Shown: positions 52,837 through 59,826, counted from the first letter of the stretch. The stretch is DNA of 64,000 nt from Actinomyces sp. (GCF_029851875.1 NZ_JARKVC010000023.1:62001-126000), one strand, 5' to 3'. Numbers and translations are program-made. Notes: a model not told the origin generated them from the letters alone.

Positions 52837-53493
52837 GTGAGCGAAGACGGCCAGCGGGATGGTGAGCACCGGCGTGAGACCACGGCATGGAGCGAGCCGA
52901 CGGCGCTGCCCGCCGAGGAGGCGCTCAGGCTGCTCGCGCTGCTCAACCACCCCGTTCGCTCGCGGATCCTGCGCACCATGGTGCACGGTGAGCCCATGCG
53001 TGTCTCCGACGTCGCCCGGGCGGTGGGAGAGCCGGCGAACTCGGTGTCCTACCACATGCGGGCCCTGGAGAAGGCCGGCATCGCGCAGCGCCACGTGCCC
53101 GCCGAGGGCGCAGACGGCCGCGAGACCTGGTGGGTGATCCCGGACTGGAGGGGCCTGTCCTTCGACCCGGCCTCGATCCGTGACCTGCCTGGTGGCCAGG
53201 CGGCGGTGGCCCAGTTCGAGCAGGCCGAGGCCACGCAGATCCTGGAGCTGTTCTCGGTGGCGAGGATGGAGGCTGCCGAGGCGCTCGGTCTGCCGGGCCT
53301 GCGGGCGGACGGCCCTCTGAGGCTGACGAGGCAGGAGGCCCAGGCCTTCCAGGAGGGCGTGACCGAGCTGATCGGACAGGCCATCGAGGCCTCGAAGCGC
53401 CACTCGCGCGCAGGTGACGACGGCGAGCCCTCCTACGTCTACGACTACCGGGTCGCCCTGCTCGCCGCGGTGGACCAGCCTGACGCCTCCTGA
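52837..53493 (+). CDS. ArsR-type winged-helix transcriptional regulator
   Basis: 218 residues. The HTH is at about residues 28-85: EALRLLALLNHPVRSRILRTMVHGEPM, then SDVARAVGEPANSVSYHMRALEKAGI. A helical C-terminal region (FSVARMEAAEALGLPGLRADG) may bind a ligand. GTG start with GGGGAGG seven bases upstream. It follows the MFS exporter gene by 88 bases and may regulate it. A 17-bp terminator hairpin lies 121 bases after it. Confidence 0.85.
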   Translation: MSEDGQRDGEHRRETTAWSEPTALPAEEALRLLALLNHPVRSRILRTMVHGEPMRVSDVARAVGEPANSVSYHMRALEKAGIAQRHVPAEGADGRETWWVIPDWRGLSFDPASIRDLPGGQAAVAQFEQAEATQILELFSVARMEAAEALGLPGLRADGPLRLTRQEAQAFQEGVTELIGQAIEASKRHSRAGDDGEPSYVYDYRVALLAAVDQPDAS

Positions 53494-53614
53494 CCCGATC
53501 GGCCGACCGGTGGCACCCTGGGAACCGCGCGCCAGGCCCTGGCCTCCTCCCTGCCCGCCGTGGGCGCTGGCGGCCTGGTGTCCCGCCGCCGTCCTCGCGC
53601 CTGAGACCACGATC

Positions 53615-53655
53615 ACGGGTGGGTGCCTGACCGCTGCTGTCAGGCACCCACCCGT
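53615..53655 (+). terminator. 17-bp perfect hairpin terminator
   Basis: ACGGGTGGGTGCCTGAC (53615-53631) and its exact complement at 53639-53655 enclose a 7-base loop, followed by GCTTGTGT. It ends the MFS/regulator operon. Confidence 0.75.
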
Positions 53656-53693
53656 GCTTGTGTCTGCTCCGGCGGCCACGCGCGGCAGGCTCC

Positions 53694-53781
53694 TAGGATG
53701 AGCGTGTAAACGTCACCAGCCTGGACCACCTCGCTGTACGTGCGTGACCCGGACGGCAACCTCGTCGAGCTCTCGCGCTGA
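53694..53781 (+). pseudogene. Relic of a VOC (glyoxalase/bleomycin-resistance) family gene, internal deletion
   Basis: Beginning at 53706 one frame reads VNVTSLDHLAVRA, the usual VOC N-terminus. A second frame, overlapping at 53728, reads TSLYVRDPDGNLVELSR and a stop at 53779-53781, the usual VOC C-terminus. The roughly 90 codons normally between them are missing and the frame shifts at the join. Upstream, TAGGAT (53694-53699) plus six bases points to position 53706, where the expected start codon is GTA. So the promoter-to-start geometry survives although the start codon and the core of the gene do not. Confidence 0.65.
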
Positions 53782-54003
53782 GCCTCACGCGGACGCGGTG
53801 GGCTCCTCCGGGTGGAGCGAGGTATCCGTCTCGGTCACGCGCCAGGAGTGGAAGCGGCGACAAGCAGGTCCTCCCCCTTTACGGCGGACCTCAGCCGGCC
53901 CGTGGGCCCAGGTGCCCTCGTCTCATCGCACGTCCATGACTCTCCTTCGAGTGCTGGCAGACGACGAAGCCCGGAACCACTCAGCGTGATCCCGGGCTCT
54001 TCG
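53782..54003. other. Left flank of the island, displaced tRNA terminator
   Basis: No gene is seen from 53782 to about 53960. A hairpin with arms AGCCCGG (53968-53974) and CCGGGCT (53992-53998) follows; it resembles the terminator of tRNA-Pro at 59714-59748 and is taken to be the original terminator displaced by integration. Confidence 0.6.
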
Positions 54004-54037
54004 TCGGGCTGGCGGGATTTGAACCCACGACCCCTTG
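54004..54037 (-). repeat. Left attachment repeat (attL), tRNA-Pro 3' fragment
   Basis: 34 bases identical to 59753-59786, covering the acceptor 3' strand, T arm and variable region of tRNA-Pro up to the 3' strand of the anticodon stem. Sequence diverges immediately beyond. It is not a functional tRNA because the 5' half is missing. Confidence 0.85.
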
Positions 54038-54098
54038 GAGGATCTGGGCATCTGCCGGTCTCCGCCGACCGTCTCCAGAACTCGCGGATTCCCTTGTG

Positions 54099-54126
54099 TT
54101 GACAGTTCGCTTGGTCCGAGTGTAGT
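54099..54126 (+). promoter_or_regulatory. Possible promoter for abiE
   Basis: TTGACA (54099-54104) and TGTAGT (54121-54126) are 16 bases apart. The -35 is perfect, the -10 weak. A 15-bp inverted repeat ATCCGGT-C-ACCGGAT (54257-54271) further downstream is an operator candidate for the AbiEi antitoxin, which is known to bind inverted repeats ahead of its own operon. Confidence 0.4.
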
Positions 54127-54348
54127 CGGTTCGTGGCGGTTGTCTGCGGGTGATTGAGATGGGTTCCTGATGACTTCACCGCAAGGCTTGAACCAAGAAC
54201 GAGCGAGAACCGGCCGGCCCGTCCGAGCGTCCCACTCGGCAGGGCTTTGATCACCAATCCGGTCACCGGATCGCGCTACACACCACCCAACAGAATCCAT
54301 CACAGGTATGCTCTATCTGTCATGGATTCCGCTGAGGAGGAGGTGGTG

Positions 54349-54930
54349 ATGGACACCGCGACACTGCCTGATCTGTTCCGTTACGACGACCTGGCGCCGC
54401 AGGGCCTCACCCGACATGGCCTCGACCGGCTGATCGAGGCCGGAGAGTTCGAACGCATCGCCCCCGGTCTGTTCCTACGGTCAGGACTCGCGGACGACAC
54501 GACGGCGGCGTGGATCGCGATCGCTGCGAAGAAGCCAGACGCAACGCTATGCCTGCTCACGGCACTGTCGTTGCACGAGTTGACCGATGAGATCCCCGCC
54601 CGGAGCAACATCGCCATCCCACGCGGCACGCAGCCGGTCACCATCCATCACGCACCCATCGCCTGGCACCGCTTCGACACCGACACGTTCCGCATCGGCC
54701 GTGGCGAACACGCCCTGCCGGGCGGGCGATCCATCGGTCTGTACACAGCCGAGCGCACCCTGATCGACCTGTTCCGGCTGCGGCACGCCTGGGGCAGTGA
54801 CCTTGCCCATGGCGCGCTGAAGCGGTGGCTGCGCGGGCATGGCAACAGCCCCGGCGCGTTGCTGGCGCTCGCAGAGAGCTTCCCGAAAGCTCGCCCCGCG
54901 ATCCAGCAGGCCTTGGAGGTGCTTCTATGA
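54349..54930 (+). CDS. abiEi: AbiEi-type antitoxin (type IV toxin-antitoxin, winged helix)
   Basis: 193 residues. An N-terminal winged helix (about residues 1-50: DLFRYDDLAPQGLTRHGLDRLIEAGEFERIAPGLF in pieces) and the AbiEi C-terminal domain (SLHELTDEIPARSNIAIPRG near residue 85, then ERTLIDLFRLRH). AbiEi represses its own operon and counteracts AbiEii. The ATG at 54349 is chosen because GAGGAGG is close upstream; an earlier in-frame ATG at 54322 is possible. It overlaps abiEii by four bases (ATGA), so the pair is coupled. Confidence 0.88.
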   Translation: MDTATLPDLFRYDDLAPQGLTRHGLDRLIEAGEFERIAPGLFLRSGLADDTTAAWIAIAAKKPDATLCLLTALSLHELTDEIPARSNIAIPRGTQPVTIHHAPIAWHRFDTDTFRIGRGEHALPGGRSIGLYTAERTLIDLFRLRHAWGSDLAHGALKRWLRGHGNSPGALLALAESFPKARPAIQQALEVLL

Positions 54931-56009
54931 GCCCGAACCCGCAGCATGGCACCCCGGCGGGCGACGCCGCCATCGCCATTCGTGGTCTCGCCCGGGAGAC
55001 CGGCGCGGACGTACAGGAACTGATGACTCTGTACGCGCTCGAAGGACTGCTGGCGCGGATCGCACGCTCTGAGTACCGAGAAGACTTCGTCCTGAAGGGC
55101 GGCGTTCTGCTTGCGGCGTTTACCGCGCGACGCCCCACGAAGGACATCGACCTGCAAGCCACCCGACTCACCGACGACCCCGAGGAGGTCGCCGAGCGCG
55201 TCCGCGTCATCGCTGCGCTGGATGTCGCCGACGGACTCGTGTTCGATCCCGCCAGCGTCGCCGCGACGACGATCCGCGATGAGGACGAGTACGCCGGGGT
55301 TCGAGTGAAGCTCACCGCGAAGCTCGGCGCCGCCCGACTGACGATCGGCGTGGACGTGAACTTCGGCGACCCGATCTGGCCCGCGCCGCGCCTCATCGAA
55401 CTGCCCCGCGTCGTGCCTCTCGACCTGCCACCCATGACGTTGCTGGGCTACCCGCTGACGATGGTGCTCTCAGAGAAGATCGTCACTGCCGTCGATCGTG
55501 GCATCGCCAACACCCGTTGGCGCGACTTCGCTGACGTCTACACGCTCGTCAGGCTCCACCCGGTCGACGCTGACGAACTCCGCACGTCGATGGAGGTCGT
55601 TGCCAAGTACCGCAGGGTCGCACTTGCACCGATGCTGCCTGCGCTCACGCCGATGAATGAACGAGCGCAGCAGAAGTACCGTGCGTGGCGCACCCGATCC
55701 CACCGCGAAAACGAACTCCCGACAGCGTTCGCCGACGTACTCGCCGCTGTCGCGCGCTTCGCCGATCCGGTGCTGTCAGGCACGGCGACAGGACGATGGA
55801 AGCCGCGCCTCAACACCTGGAAAGGGTCTGCTGCTGGTTTAGGTGACATGGTGCTCGGCTTGTATGCTGGGCGTGGATGGAAGCATCACCTGCTGTGGCT
55901 GTTCGTTATTCGGATGAGTTTAAGGCTGATGTGGTGCGCGTGGCGTTGGCCCGAGAGAAGGGCACCACCCTTGTTCAGGTTGCTCGTGATTTTGGTATTC
56001 ACGAGATGA
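54927..56009 (+). CDS. abiEii: AbiEii-type nucleotidyltransferase toxin, C-terminus replaced by IS sequence
   Basis: 360 codons, of which about 299 (54927-55823) are native, close to the full 300 of the streptococcal toxin. The nucleotidyltransferase motif is present: LKGGVLLAAFTARR then PTKDIDL near residue 65 and a downstream metal Asp region (GVDVNFGD). After NTWK at 55823 the frame runs into the left end of the IS and adds about 61 foreign, hydrophobic residues. AbiEii toxins add nucleotides to target tRNAs or other acceptors and stop growth on phage infection. Because catalytic parts are intact it may remain active, but the appended tail could impair it. Confidence 0.8.
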   Translation: MSPNPQHGTPAGDAAIAIRGLARETGADVQELMTLYALEGLLARIARSEYREDFVLKGGVLLAAFTARRPTKDIDLQATRLTDDPEEVAERVRVIAALDVADGLVFDPASVAATTIRDEDEYAGVRVKLTAKLGAARLTIGVDVNFGDPIWPAPRLIELPRVVPLDLPPMTLLGYPLTMVLSEKIVTAVDRGIANTRWRDFADVYTLVRLHPVDADELRTSMEVVAKYRRVALAPMLPALTPMNERAQQKYRAWRTRSHRENELPTAFADVLAAVARFADPVLSGTATGRWKPRLNTWKGSAAGLGDMVLGLYAGRGWKHHLLWLFVIRMSLRLMWCAWRWPERRAPPLFRLLVILVFTR

Positions 56010-56188
56010 CGTTGACGAAGTGGATTCGTGCGCATCGCATCGAGGAAGGTCAGATTGAGGGGCTCACCCAGGCTGACAGGCGTGAGCTACGTGAGGCCAA
56101 GAAACGGATCCGGCTTCTTGAGATGGAAAACGAGGTGCTGCGCCGAGCGGCAGCGTACCTGTCCCAGGCGAATCTGCCGGGAAAATGA
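55877..56188 (+). CDS. IS3-family transposase OrfA
   Basis: 103 residues. N-terminal HTH (YSDEFKADVVRVALAREKGTT, then VQVARDFGIHEMTLTKWIRA, about residues 11-55) and a leucine-zipper-like coiled coil (RIRLLEMENEVLRRAAAYL, about 77-95). The stop overlaps the start of orfB as ATGA. In active IS3 elements a -1 frameshift joins OrfA and OrfB; the GAAAATG run at the end is a candidate slippage site. OrfA alone can regulate transposition. Confidence 0.88.
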   Translation: MEASPAVAVRYSDEFKADVVRVALAREKGTTLVQVARDFGIHEMTLTKWIRAHRIEEGQIEGLTQADRRELREAKKRIRLLEMENEVLRRAAAYLSQANLPGK

Positions 56189-57065
56189 TCTACCCCATCG
56201 TCCGTGAACTCGCCGAGGACGGGATCGCCGTGTCGGTGACGATGAGGGTGTTGAAGCTGGCTCGCCAGCCTTATTACCGGTGGCTGCGCAACCCTGAAGG
56301 TCCTGCTGCGAAGAAACGCCAAGAGCGCGTGCGGGTGCTGCGTGAGCTTTATGAGGACGACCCGGAGTTTGGCTACCGGTTTCTACATGATGGCGCCGCG
56401 CAGCGGGGAGTGCACATGAGTACACGCACCGCGTGGAAGTTGTGCCACGATCACGGCTTAGTCTCCACCACGCAGCCCAAGCGTGCAGGCCGGCCGCGTT
56501 CAGGCCCTGCGGTTCATGACGATCTGGTGGCGCGCGTATTCGAAGCTGATGGCCCAAACCAGGTGTGGCTCACTGATATCACCGAGCATCCCACCAAAGA
56601 GGGCAAACTGTATATGTGCGCCCTCAAAGACGTGTGGTCCAACCGGATCGTGGGGTATGCGATGAGTGAGCGAATGACCTCGCAGTTAGCGGTTGACGCC
56701 CTCGCCGACGCGGTAGCGCGCAGAGGCACAAGTGTTGCGGGCTGTATCGTTCATTCTGATCGCGGCAGCCAGTTCAGTTCCGTTCACGCTATTTCGTGCG
56801 TGTTTTGGCTCATCACGGTCTACTCGGCTCGATGGGACGAGTAGGAGCGTGCGGGGACAACGCGGCGATGGAATCATTCTTCTCCCTGCTCTAAAAGAAC
56901 GTGCTCAACCGGCAAGTATGGGACAGTCGCCAACAGCTGCGCACCGCGATCACCGTGTGGATCGAACGCACCTACCACCGGCGCCGCAAGCAACACCGGC
57001 TAGGCAAACTCACCCCAATCGACTTCGAGACCATCATGACCCCCATACTGACCAAAACCGCATAA
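56185..57065 (+). pseudogene. IS3-family transposase OrfB, frameshifted and interrupted by a stop
   Basis: The DDE integrase core is recognisable: first Asp in VWLTDITEH (about 56570), second Asp in HSDRGSQF (about 56755), and Glu in GDNAAMESFF (about 56870). The frame breaks near 56780-56800: the first frame ends at the stop at 56842-56844 while the homologous sequence (AHHGLLGSMGRVGACGDNAA) continues in another frame. A further in-frame TAA at 56892-56894 interrupts SLL-KNVLNRQVWD, where active elements have a Gln codon. It continues to WIERTYHRRRKQHR and ends at 57065. Two independent lesions mean the element cannot transpose on its own. Confidence 0.85.
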
Positions 57066-57107
57066 ACCCCCAACAAGAAAACTGTCACCAACAACAGCAC
57101 CAGACCC

Positions 57108-57498
57108 GCAACGACTGATCGTCAAGGCTCAGCGGCGTGGCTGAGCGCTCAGCTACCATATCTGTTGCCTTCGCCAGGCTTCGGATCGTGTTCACGTCCT
57201 CCATGCGTCCGCCTTCAGTGGTCACGCCGCTCAGTAGCGTCTCCACTTCGGGCAGGGTGAAGGTCGCGCCCTCAAGCCAGGCTTTGGACTGGATGAGCTG
57301 TGGGCGGCGAGCAATGTAGCGGGCGCGCACACGCTCTGTTTCGCTTCGCGGCCGTGCGTAGATCCCATCGGCAGGCCATCCCACATCCTTAATGGAGCGT
57401 GCATAGATGACTTCAGGCTGCTGAAGATGTCCAAGAGGCTGCCAGTGTCTATGCGAAGCAAAACGGCCGCGGACATCTCAAACATAACGGTCGTTCAC
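57108..57498 (-). pseudogene. Truncated Fic-family gene
   Basis: The minus strand begins GTG at 57498, overlapping the upstream small gene as GTGA. After six codons there is an in-frame TGA, probably a former TGG, then the frame continues RGRFASHRHWQPLGHL, YARSIKDVGWPADGIYARPR and ALLIQSKAW-type sequence (QLIQSKAWLEGATFTLPEVE), then SGVTTEGGRMEDVN, a typical N-terminal region of Fic proteins. It is cut off by the IS right end at 57107 before the catalytic HPFxxGNG motif could occur. So there is a nonsense codon and a 3' truncation. Confidence 0.65.
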
Positions 57499-57650
57499 AG
57501 TCGCCCCACTTTCAAAGAGGCAAGAGCCTTGGTTACAGCCTGCTCATCCCCGCTGCCGCCAACAGCCAGGATGGAGCGGCAAGCGCACTCCTCCCATTCC
57601 TGGAACAGGTAGCCCAGAGCGTTCGTTTTAGGGTCGCTCAAATCGAACAT
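57495..57650 (-). CDS. Small protein upstream of the fic relic, unknown
   Basis: 51 residues: MFDLSDPKTNALGYLFQE, then WEECACRSILAVGG and a short tail. The start is well supported: AGAAGGGAG lies eight bases before the ATG and the stop overlaps the fic start as GTGA. No recognised family. A Fic-neutralising antitoxin of the VbhA class would be expected in this position, but the class motif (S/T)xxxE(G/N) is not seen. It may simply be a coupled leader gene. Confidence 0.5.
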   Translation of the reverse strand: MFDLSDPKTNALGYLFQEWEECACRSILAVGGSGDEQAVTKALASLKVGRL

Positions 57651-57818
57651 TGCTCACGCTCCCTTCTGTCTGACGTAGCCTGCGACGAATAGCCTAGGGG
57701 TAGCAGTTCAAGCCCGCTGCGTCTGTGAAGGACGTGAGTGGGCTGGCTCTCTTTAGGTCCTCCCCTGATTCGCGCCATCACCGAGGGGGGTGAGCCGCAA
57801 AATGTCGCACCCGAGGTC
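57651..57818. other. Intergenic region between divergent small gene and higB
   Basis: About 170 bases with no gene seen. Local GC is lower than in the core genome. It should hold promoters for both directions. Confidence 0.4.
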
Positions 57819-57824
57819 TACTAT
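57819..57824 (+). promoter_or_regulatory. -10 element of higB, near-leaderless
   Basis: TACTAT ends seven bases before the ATG at 57832. Confidence 0.5.
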
Positions 57825-57831
57825 CGCCCTC

Positions 57832-58413
57832 ATGAGCACAGGTGCGGACTCTCCTCAGTCGAACGCCTGCCTTGGTGTACTCGTGGACTTCTACTGGCGC
57901 GGCGGAGGCGACGCCACCCAGGAGGAACATATCGCCCTGGCTGTTGAGGCCCTCATGTCCGCCCTTAAGGCGCAGCCATACCGGCTCTGGAACCCTTACA
58001 ATGAGCGCCTCATCCGGGCTGAGTTCAAGAACACACTTCTGAAGGCCGTAGAAGGCAAACTTCAGCCGCCCGGGGAGATTAAGGCTTTGCGGGGTGGGGA
58101 CATTCTTTTCGAGATCCGGTGGACAGACATCAATGTTCACGAGCGTCCACCCGCTGGCCCTGATCGCCACACAAAGTCTGAGGTGCGACTGATTCACGCC
58201 CAGCCTTATGCGGAGCTCGGCCTGTGTGTCCTGGGGCTGCACGCGCACGAGAAAAAAATCATCCCCGACGATGCGCGCGCGACCAAGAACCTCCAGGACG
58301 ACCAGATCGACATCGCTGAGCGAATCTTCCACAGTGAGCGCAGCACTCACTGGGGCGTGCAGCGACGCGAGCAACATGGACATGGGTTGCTTACGCATAG
58401 CACAAAGTCATAG
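57832..58413 (+). CDS. higB: HigB-like toxin of a toxin-antitoxin-chaperone system
   Basis: 193 residues. An N-terminal helical extension, then a RelE/HigB-type core: IKALRGGDILFEIRW (about residues 82-96), a 20-residue loop, SEVRLIHAQ and GLCVLGLHAHEKKIIPDDA, and a final helix (QIDIAERIF). This follows M. tuberculosis HigB1 (Rv1955), which has IKPIRGDILELRW and ALTAFYKNQQKTP in equivalent places. HigB toxins are ribosome-dependent mRNA endonucleases. The start at 57832 is chosen by TACTAT seven bases upstream; an in-frame ATG at 57790 is an alternative. It is longer than typical HigB (about 95-125) with a basic C-terminal tail. The antitoxin gene follows after 10 bases. Confidence 0.78.
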   Translation: MSTGADSPQSNACLGVLVDFYWRGGGDATQEEHIALAVEALMSALKAQPYRLWNPYNERLIRAEFKNTLLKAVEGKLQPPGEIKALRGGDILFEIRWTDINVHERPPAGPDRHTKSEVRLIHAQPYAELGLCVLGLHAHEKKIIPDDARATKNLQDDQIDIAERIFHSERSTHWGVQRREQHGHGLLTHSTKS

Positions 58414-58416
58414 AGT
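58411..58416 (+). promoter_or_regulatory. -10 element of higA, near-leaderless
   Basis: TAGAGT, seven bases before the higA ATG; TTGCTT (58387-58392) is a possible -35 at 18 bases. It would let the antitoxin be made without the toxin. Confidence 0.5.
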
Positions 58417-58423
58417 CTTTTCT

Positions 58424-58813
58424 ATGACTACCGTGAGCGAAGAGGTTCTCGACCGCAGGGCAGACCGGTTGGTTGAGGCAAAGAACGCCCTCCTGGAGCA
58501 GCTTGTTGCCATGCGTCAGCACCACAAGCTCAGCCAGCAAGAAGTGGCGGACCGCATGGGCGTCAGCCAGCCGACCGTCGCAGCCTTCGAGCGCTACGAC
58601 GCCAACCCCACGCTTTCCTCCATTATCCGCTACGCCATGGCCGTTGAAGCAGTCCTGGACATGAAAGTCATCGATGACTGCGGCAAGGGTGTGCCCTCAG
58701 ACTGGCAGTTCAGCGGTTCTGCACAGCACACCGTCAAAGTCCCCTCCTCTCGACCCCCGCAATACGTCCTTTCCAAGGCGTGGGACGTGACGCAGGAGGA
58801 CATCTATGCCTGA
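58424..58813 (+). CDS. higA: HigA-like XRE-family antitoxin
   Basis: 129 residues. XRE HTH at about residues 28-78: LVAMRQHHKLSQQEVADRMG then VSQPTVAAFERYDANPTLSS, closely following HigA1 (Rv1956: LIALRKHCQLSQVEVAKRMG and VRQPTVSGFEKEPSDPKLST). A C-terminal tail with Trp and aromatic residues (SDWQFSGSAQ, PPQYVLSKAWDVTQEDIY) corresponds to the chaperone-addiction segment of HigA1, which makes the antitoxin unstable unless bound by its SecB-like chaperone. ATG at 58424; its stop overlaps the next gene by eight bases. Confidence 0.85.
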   Translation: MTTVSEEVLDRRADRLVEAKNALLEQLVAMRQHHKLSQQEVADRMGVSQPTVAAFERYDANPTLSSIIRYAMAVEAVLDMKVIDDCGKGVPSDWQFSGSAQHTVKVPSSRPPQYVLSKAWDVTQEDIYA

Positions 58814-59252
58814 CGTCGCTGTCCTCACTAACGCCCAGGAGATGCTGGACGCCGGCATGGAACTAGCCGACATCCGCCTGGATCGTCTCGAAATCAGGCT
58901 CACTCAGGCCACGGAACATGACAGCACGGATGAGGACGGGGAAACGCCGCTTGAGATTGAATGCTCTCTGTCCACACGCCAGCAAGGTCCCCGCTTCGCC
59001 GCCAGGTTCGAGTTTCAGGCCACAGCCCCCCAGTGGAAAGCCATCATCGGCGTTGTCACCGAGTACACCGCCTCCCAGGACTTTGAGCTGTCTGAGCAGG
59101 CCCCTGGAGATTTCGCCTCCAGGGTCGCCATCATGGCTGCTTTCCCGTATGTCCGTCAGGCCCTGGCAGACCTGACTGTGCGTGTCACGGGCTCAGCTGC
59201 CCTCCTGCCGATCATTCGTCTAGGCGAGTTCACCTTCCGCTCAAAGTCATAG
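58806..59252 (+). CDS. SecB-like chaperone of the toxin-antitoxin-chaperone system
   Basis: 148 residues. The SecB-like pattern is visible: an N-terminal AGMELADIRLDRLEIRL, beta strands with alternating hydrophobics, FEFQATAPQWKAIIGVVTEYTASQDFELSE, and the C-terminal helix MAAFPYVRQALADLTVRV preceding a LLPIIRLGEF strand, comparable to Rv1957 (ALYPYIREYVYDLTGRL, then LPPLTLEIL). It should hold the HigA tail and prevent its degradation. It is coupled to higA with eight bases of overlap. Actinobacteria lack the general SecB, so a stand-alone copy points to a TAC role. Confidence 0.82.
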   Translation: MPDVAVLTNAQEMLDAGMELADIRLDRLEIRLTQATEHDSTDEDGETPLEIECSLSTRQQGPRFAARFEFQATAPQWKAIIGVVTEYTASQDFELSEQAPGDFASRVAIMAAFPYVRQALADLTVRVTGSAALLPIIRLGEFTFRSKS

Positions 59253-59396
59253 CGCCGCGCACGCCCGGCAGAAGAAAACCGACCCATCGCGTACCGGTGG
59301 CCGCGACGCTCGGAGGGGCAGCTCTGTTCGTGTGGACCGTACTAAGGGTCTCGCGATGGGTCTATGACGAGCTCAGATGAGAAGGGGGTGAACGAG
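59253..59396 (+). ncRNA. Possible structured RNA upstream of a terminator
   Basis: GACCCATCGCG (59281-59291) and CGCGATGGGTC (59352-59362) pair perfectly over 11 bp and would close an 82-base stem-loop. An intrinsic terminator follows at 59397. No open frame fits. It may be a small RNA, or the 3' end of the TAC message. Confidence 0.35.
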
Positions 59397-59430
59397 GACC
59401 CCGGTCACCAAAAGGTGACCGGGGTCTTTA
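59397..59430 (+). terminator. Intrinsic terminator downstream of the TAC operon
   Basis: GACCCCGGTCACC pairs with GGTGACCGGGGTC over 13 bp around an AAAA loop and is followed by TTTAT. Confidence 0.88.
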
Positions 59431-59433
59431 TCT

Positions 59434-59540
59434 GGTCTTTTCGTGGGTTATAGGTGGTCAGGTAAGCACCTGAGATCATGCTGGTGCTTATCGGGTTCTT
59501 ACGTGACCGTCTAGTGGTTCTTACCTGGCCTCTAGGTGGT
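59434..59540 (+). repeat. Three imperfect 25-bp direct repeats
   Basis: Copies at 59434-59458, 59494-59518 and 59516-59540 share the plan GGTxCTTxxxTGxxx then TAGxTGGT; copies two and three overlap by three bases. They lie 200-300 bases from the right attachment site, a position that suits recombinase arm sites or iterons. No gene is seen in 59431-59713. Confidence 0.45.
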
Positions 59541-59713
59541 CATGAAAGACCTGCTAGCAGCTCACGAAGACATACACGCCCCCGTCAGGAGCATCGGCAC
59601 CCCTCCCGGAGCCGCAGTGCGGCTCTCGTGAGCTCGACGAGAGGCATGAGATGTCAGCGTGAGGAGGTTTTCGTCAACCTCCCTTTCAACCTCCCTTTGA
59701 GGTAAAAACGACG

Positions 59714-59748
59714 AAGCCCGGAAACTCAATCGTTGAGATTCCGGGCTT
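59714..59748. terminator. Bidirectional terminator of tRNA-Pro
   Basis: AAGCCCGGAA and TTCCGGGCTT enclose a second stem CTCAA / TTGAG. T-tracts follow on both strands. Taken to be element-derived, because the chromosome's own version is at 53968-53998. Confidence 0.8.
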
Positions 59749-59752
59749 TTTG

Positions 59753-59826
<74 letters not shown>

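Larger units (their letters stand above)
55824..57107 (+). mobile_element. IS3-family insertion sequence, degraded
   Basis: About 1,284 bases. Imperfect terminal inverted repeats: the left end GGGTCTGCTGCTGGTTTAGG and the right end, on the other strand, GGGTCTGGTGCTGTTGTTGG, followed by GTGACA on both. It encodes OrfA and a broken OrfB transposase. No 3- or 4-bp target duplication is seen: flanks are AAA on the left and GCA on the right. The left flank is abiEii and the right flank is a fic relic, so a deletion or recombination has probably removed sequence on one side. Confidence 0.8.
54004..59752. mobile_element. Integrated genomic island in tRNA-Pro(GGG), about 5.75 kb
   Basis: Bounded on the left by an exact 34-bp copy of the 3' part of tRNA-Pro and on the right by the intact tRNA. 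Both copies are followed by related terminator hairpins. Contents: abiEi-abiEii, an IS3-family element, a fic relic with a small upstream gene, and a higB-higA-secB-like module. Base composition is lower in GC than the flanks, especially at 56400-58300. No integrase or excisionase gene is visible, so the element is either decayed or mobilised by functions supplied elsewhere. Confidence 0.8.

Noticed and set aside
54004..54080. A second tRNA-Pro gene
   Set aside because: Only the 3' part matches; beyond 54037 the sequence diverges and cannot form the anticodon or D arm.
53835..54266. 143-codon minus-strand open frame over the left attachment site
   Set aside because: It reads through a tRNA fragment and terminator and has no homology-like pattern.
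56732..57118. Separate 128-codon gene inside the IS
   Set aside because: It overlaps the true OrfB homology in a different frame and resembles no protein.
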